Source: Candidatus Omnitrophica bacterium 4484_49 (GTDB lineage Bacteria > Omnitrophota > Gorgyraeia > Kaelpiales > Kaelpiaceae). Taken from it: a stretch of DNA of 6,994 bases. The stretch is from NCBI GenBank assembly GCA_002085265.1, contig NATI01000073.1, positions 1-6,994 of the forward strand, read 5' to 3'. The position numbers and the translations under genes are program-made. This document shows positions 6,228-6,994 of this stretch, in pieces. How positions within the stretch are numbered: position 1 is the first letter of the stretch; the number at the start of each line of letters is the position of its first letter. Under the pieces are notes generated by a model. That model was not told where the DNA came from. It saw only the letters and a program-made list of their open reading frames with translations, and did no database searches.

Positions 6228-6725
6228 ATGAGAAAAATTTTAACTTTTGTTACCATAATAATTTCTTTTTTGGCTTCTTATCAGACAGATGCCAGGAGAG
6301 TCAAAGTTTATCTCCCCGATGAAATCCTTGCTCGTATTCAACAAGAACATCTAACTGAAGAATTTCTGGCTTCCTCACCTCAGGATGTAATTCGTATATC
6401 TGAAGGTTCGTCTCCACTGAATAATTCAAACTGTATGGGATATGTAATGGGTATCGATAGAGAAATGAGGCCAGAAGAGTTTTATTCTTCCCTTGCAGGA
6501 TATGAGGAAATTTCCAGTTCTGATGCTCAGCCCGGAGATATTGTTCTATATACTAAATCTGGCTATCCTCTACACGCTGGAATTTATATTGGAAACGGAT
6601 GGGTAAGGTCCAAATGGGATAATGGGCCTGTCTTTGAACATGAACTGGATTTTGTTTTCTTAGAGTGGAAGGCAGGAGGGATAAAATTCTATAGAGTTGA
6701 AATAGAAAAGTTCTTTAAATATTAA
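6228..6725 (+). CDS. Small exported NlpC/P60-like putative cysteine hydrolase
   Basis: The 165-residue product has a signal peptide (1-22, ending TDA) and would be periplasmic or exported. The mature part resembles a compact NlpC/P60 (CHAP-like) fold. Cys69 in NNSNCMGYVMG sits where the nucleophile is expected. AQPGDIVLY (100-108) is the strand before the catalytic histidine, and His116 in PLHAGIYIGNGWVRSKW (114-130) follows the family's 'xHxGIYIG' pattern. These enzymes usually cut peptidoglycan peptide bonds or related amides. The third catalytic residue is not obvious; His138 in VFEHEL is one candidate. There is no separate wall-binding domain, and the domain is short. The start follows GAGAGGGG at a suitable distance. 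It is read as a free-standing gene. Family assignment is by motif only, so a non-enzymatic relative is possible. Confidence 0.7.
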   Translation: MRKILTFVTIIISFLASYQTDARRVKVYLPDEILARIQQEHLTEEFLASSPQDVIRISEGSSPLNNSNCMGYVMGIDREMRPEEFYSSLAGYEEISSSDAQPGDIVLYTKSGYPLHAGIYIGNGWVRSKWDNGPVFEHELDFVFLEWKAGGIKFYRVEIEKFFKY

Positions 6726-6731
6726 CCCTTT

Positions 6732-6760
6732 TTTACACCTATACGGGGTAAATTGTTTTC
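6732..6760 (+). terminator. Weak terminator candidate after the NlpC/P60-like gene
   Basis: Arms 6732-6739 and 6745-6752 pair over eight positions with one internal A-G mismatch and a 5-base loop. They are followed by TTGTTTTC, which is T-rich but not a clean T-tract. It lies just past the stop codon at 6725 and before the next promoter, the right place for a terminator, but the structure is weak. Confidence 0.3.
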
Positions 6761-6778
6761 AACAAAGATAAAGTAAAC

Positions 6779-6806
6779 TCGACAAGAAAATATTTTTTAT
6801 TATACT
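6779..6806 (+). promoter_or_regulatory. Probable sigma-70 promoter of the last gene
   Basis: TCGACA (6779-6784; 5 of 6) and TATACT (6801-6806; 5 of 6) are spaced by 16 bases, with an A/T-rich spacer. The predicted start point, about 6813, lies just before the GAGGAGG ribosome-binding site. The rest of the gap 6726-6778 shows nothing beyond the weak hairpin. Confidence 0.5.
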
Positions 6807-6813
6807 TAACCAT

Positions 6814-6820
6814 GAGGAGG
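6814..6820 (+). promoter_or_regulatory. Ribosome-binding site deciding a TTG start
   Basis: GAGGAGG lies 7 bases before the TTG at 6828 and 13 bases before the in-frame GTG at 6834. The spacing favours TTG. The ATG at 6812 overlaps the site and opens a different, very short frame. Confidence 0.65.
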
Positions 6821-6827
6821 ATAAAAA

Positions 6828-6994
6828 TTGATAGTGATAAGGTATAAGTTTCCATTTGTTGCGGTTTTATCTCTTGTAATCCTTGCTTCTTCTTTTGCTT
6901 ATGCCCGCAGGATAAAAGATATAGAAGTAATTGAATCTTATTTGCATAGAATTAAATCTCGTTTAAGAGAAAACTTGAGTTCTCAAGAAGAGGA
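6828..6994 (+). CDS. Exported protein of unknown function, N-terminal part only
   Basis: The frame is open from the TTG at 6828 to the window edge (55 full codons), so the gene is cut. Residues 1-26 form a clear signal peptide: a charged start (RYK), a hydrophobic core and an AYA end. The mature protein begins RRIKDIEVIESYLHRIKSR and then becomes Glu/Arg-rich and probably helical, perhaps amphipathic or coiled-coil. No domain is recognisable from this piece. It has its own plausible promoter and a strong ribosome-binding site. Its mature N-terminus (Ala-Arg-Arg after the signal) resembles that of the preceding gene product, which may be coincidence. Confidence 0.65.
   Translation, partial: MIVIRYKFPFVAVLSLVILASSFAYARRIKDIEVIESYLHRIKSRLRENLSSQEE

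Noticed and set aside
6812..6847. ATG start at 6812
   Set aside because: It overlaps the GAGGAGG ribosome-binding site and ends after 11 codons; the TTG at 6828 leads into a clear signal peptide.
1..6994. Mobile elements, CRISPR arrays, tRNA or rRNA genes
   Set aside because: No transposase or integrase, no regularly spaced repeats, no flanking inverted repeats around the rmlB deletion, and no cloverleaf or rRNA-like segments were seen on either strand.

Overview
The window comes from an AT-rich, Gram-negative (outer-membrane-bearing) bacterium. It holds a TonB-dependent outer-membrane receptor, a periplasmic binding protein and short secreted proteins with ordinary signal peptides. Ribosome-binding sites are strong AGGAGG types, and two genes appear to start with TTG. 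Nothing fixes the taxon. The mix of low GC, a compact uptake operon and short secreted proteins would fit an uncultured candidate phylum, but that is a guess.

Positions 1-4721 form one uptake unit. A leader (1-136) carries a strong intrinsic terminator (69-107) only about 30 bases before the first start codon, and the first ten bases of the window can pair with the 5' arm of that terminator, so it looks like a transcription attenuator or riboswitch. Four same-strand genes with overlapping ends (1, 11 and 8 nt) follow: a TonB-dependent receptor, a BtuF-like binding protein, a BtuC/FecCD-type permease and a BtuD/FecE-type ATPase. Together they would take a large metal chelate, most likely a corrinoid, across the outer membrane, periplasm and inner membrane. 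The substrate is inferred; a siderophore or heme cannot be excluded.

Positions 4722-6166 hold a broken dTDP-glucose 4,6-dehydratase gene (rmlB/rfbB) and an intact HAD phosphatase whose start lies inside the 3' end of the broken gene. The dehydratase has lost roughly 85-95 central codons and is frameshifted at the junction; the missing part includes the catalytic Thr-Asp-Glu motif.

Positions 6167-6994 hold two short genes for exported proteins, each preceded by a plausible sigma-70 promoter. The first is an NlpC/P60-like putative cysteine hydrolase. The second has a signal peptide and runs off the end of the window. There are no tRNA, rRNA, CRISPR or mobile-element features. The longest gene-free stretches are the 136-nt leader and the 102-nt gap at 6726-6827.
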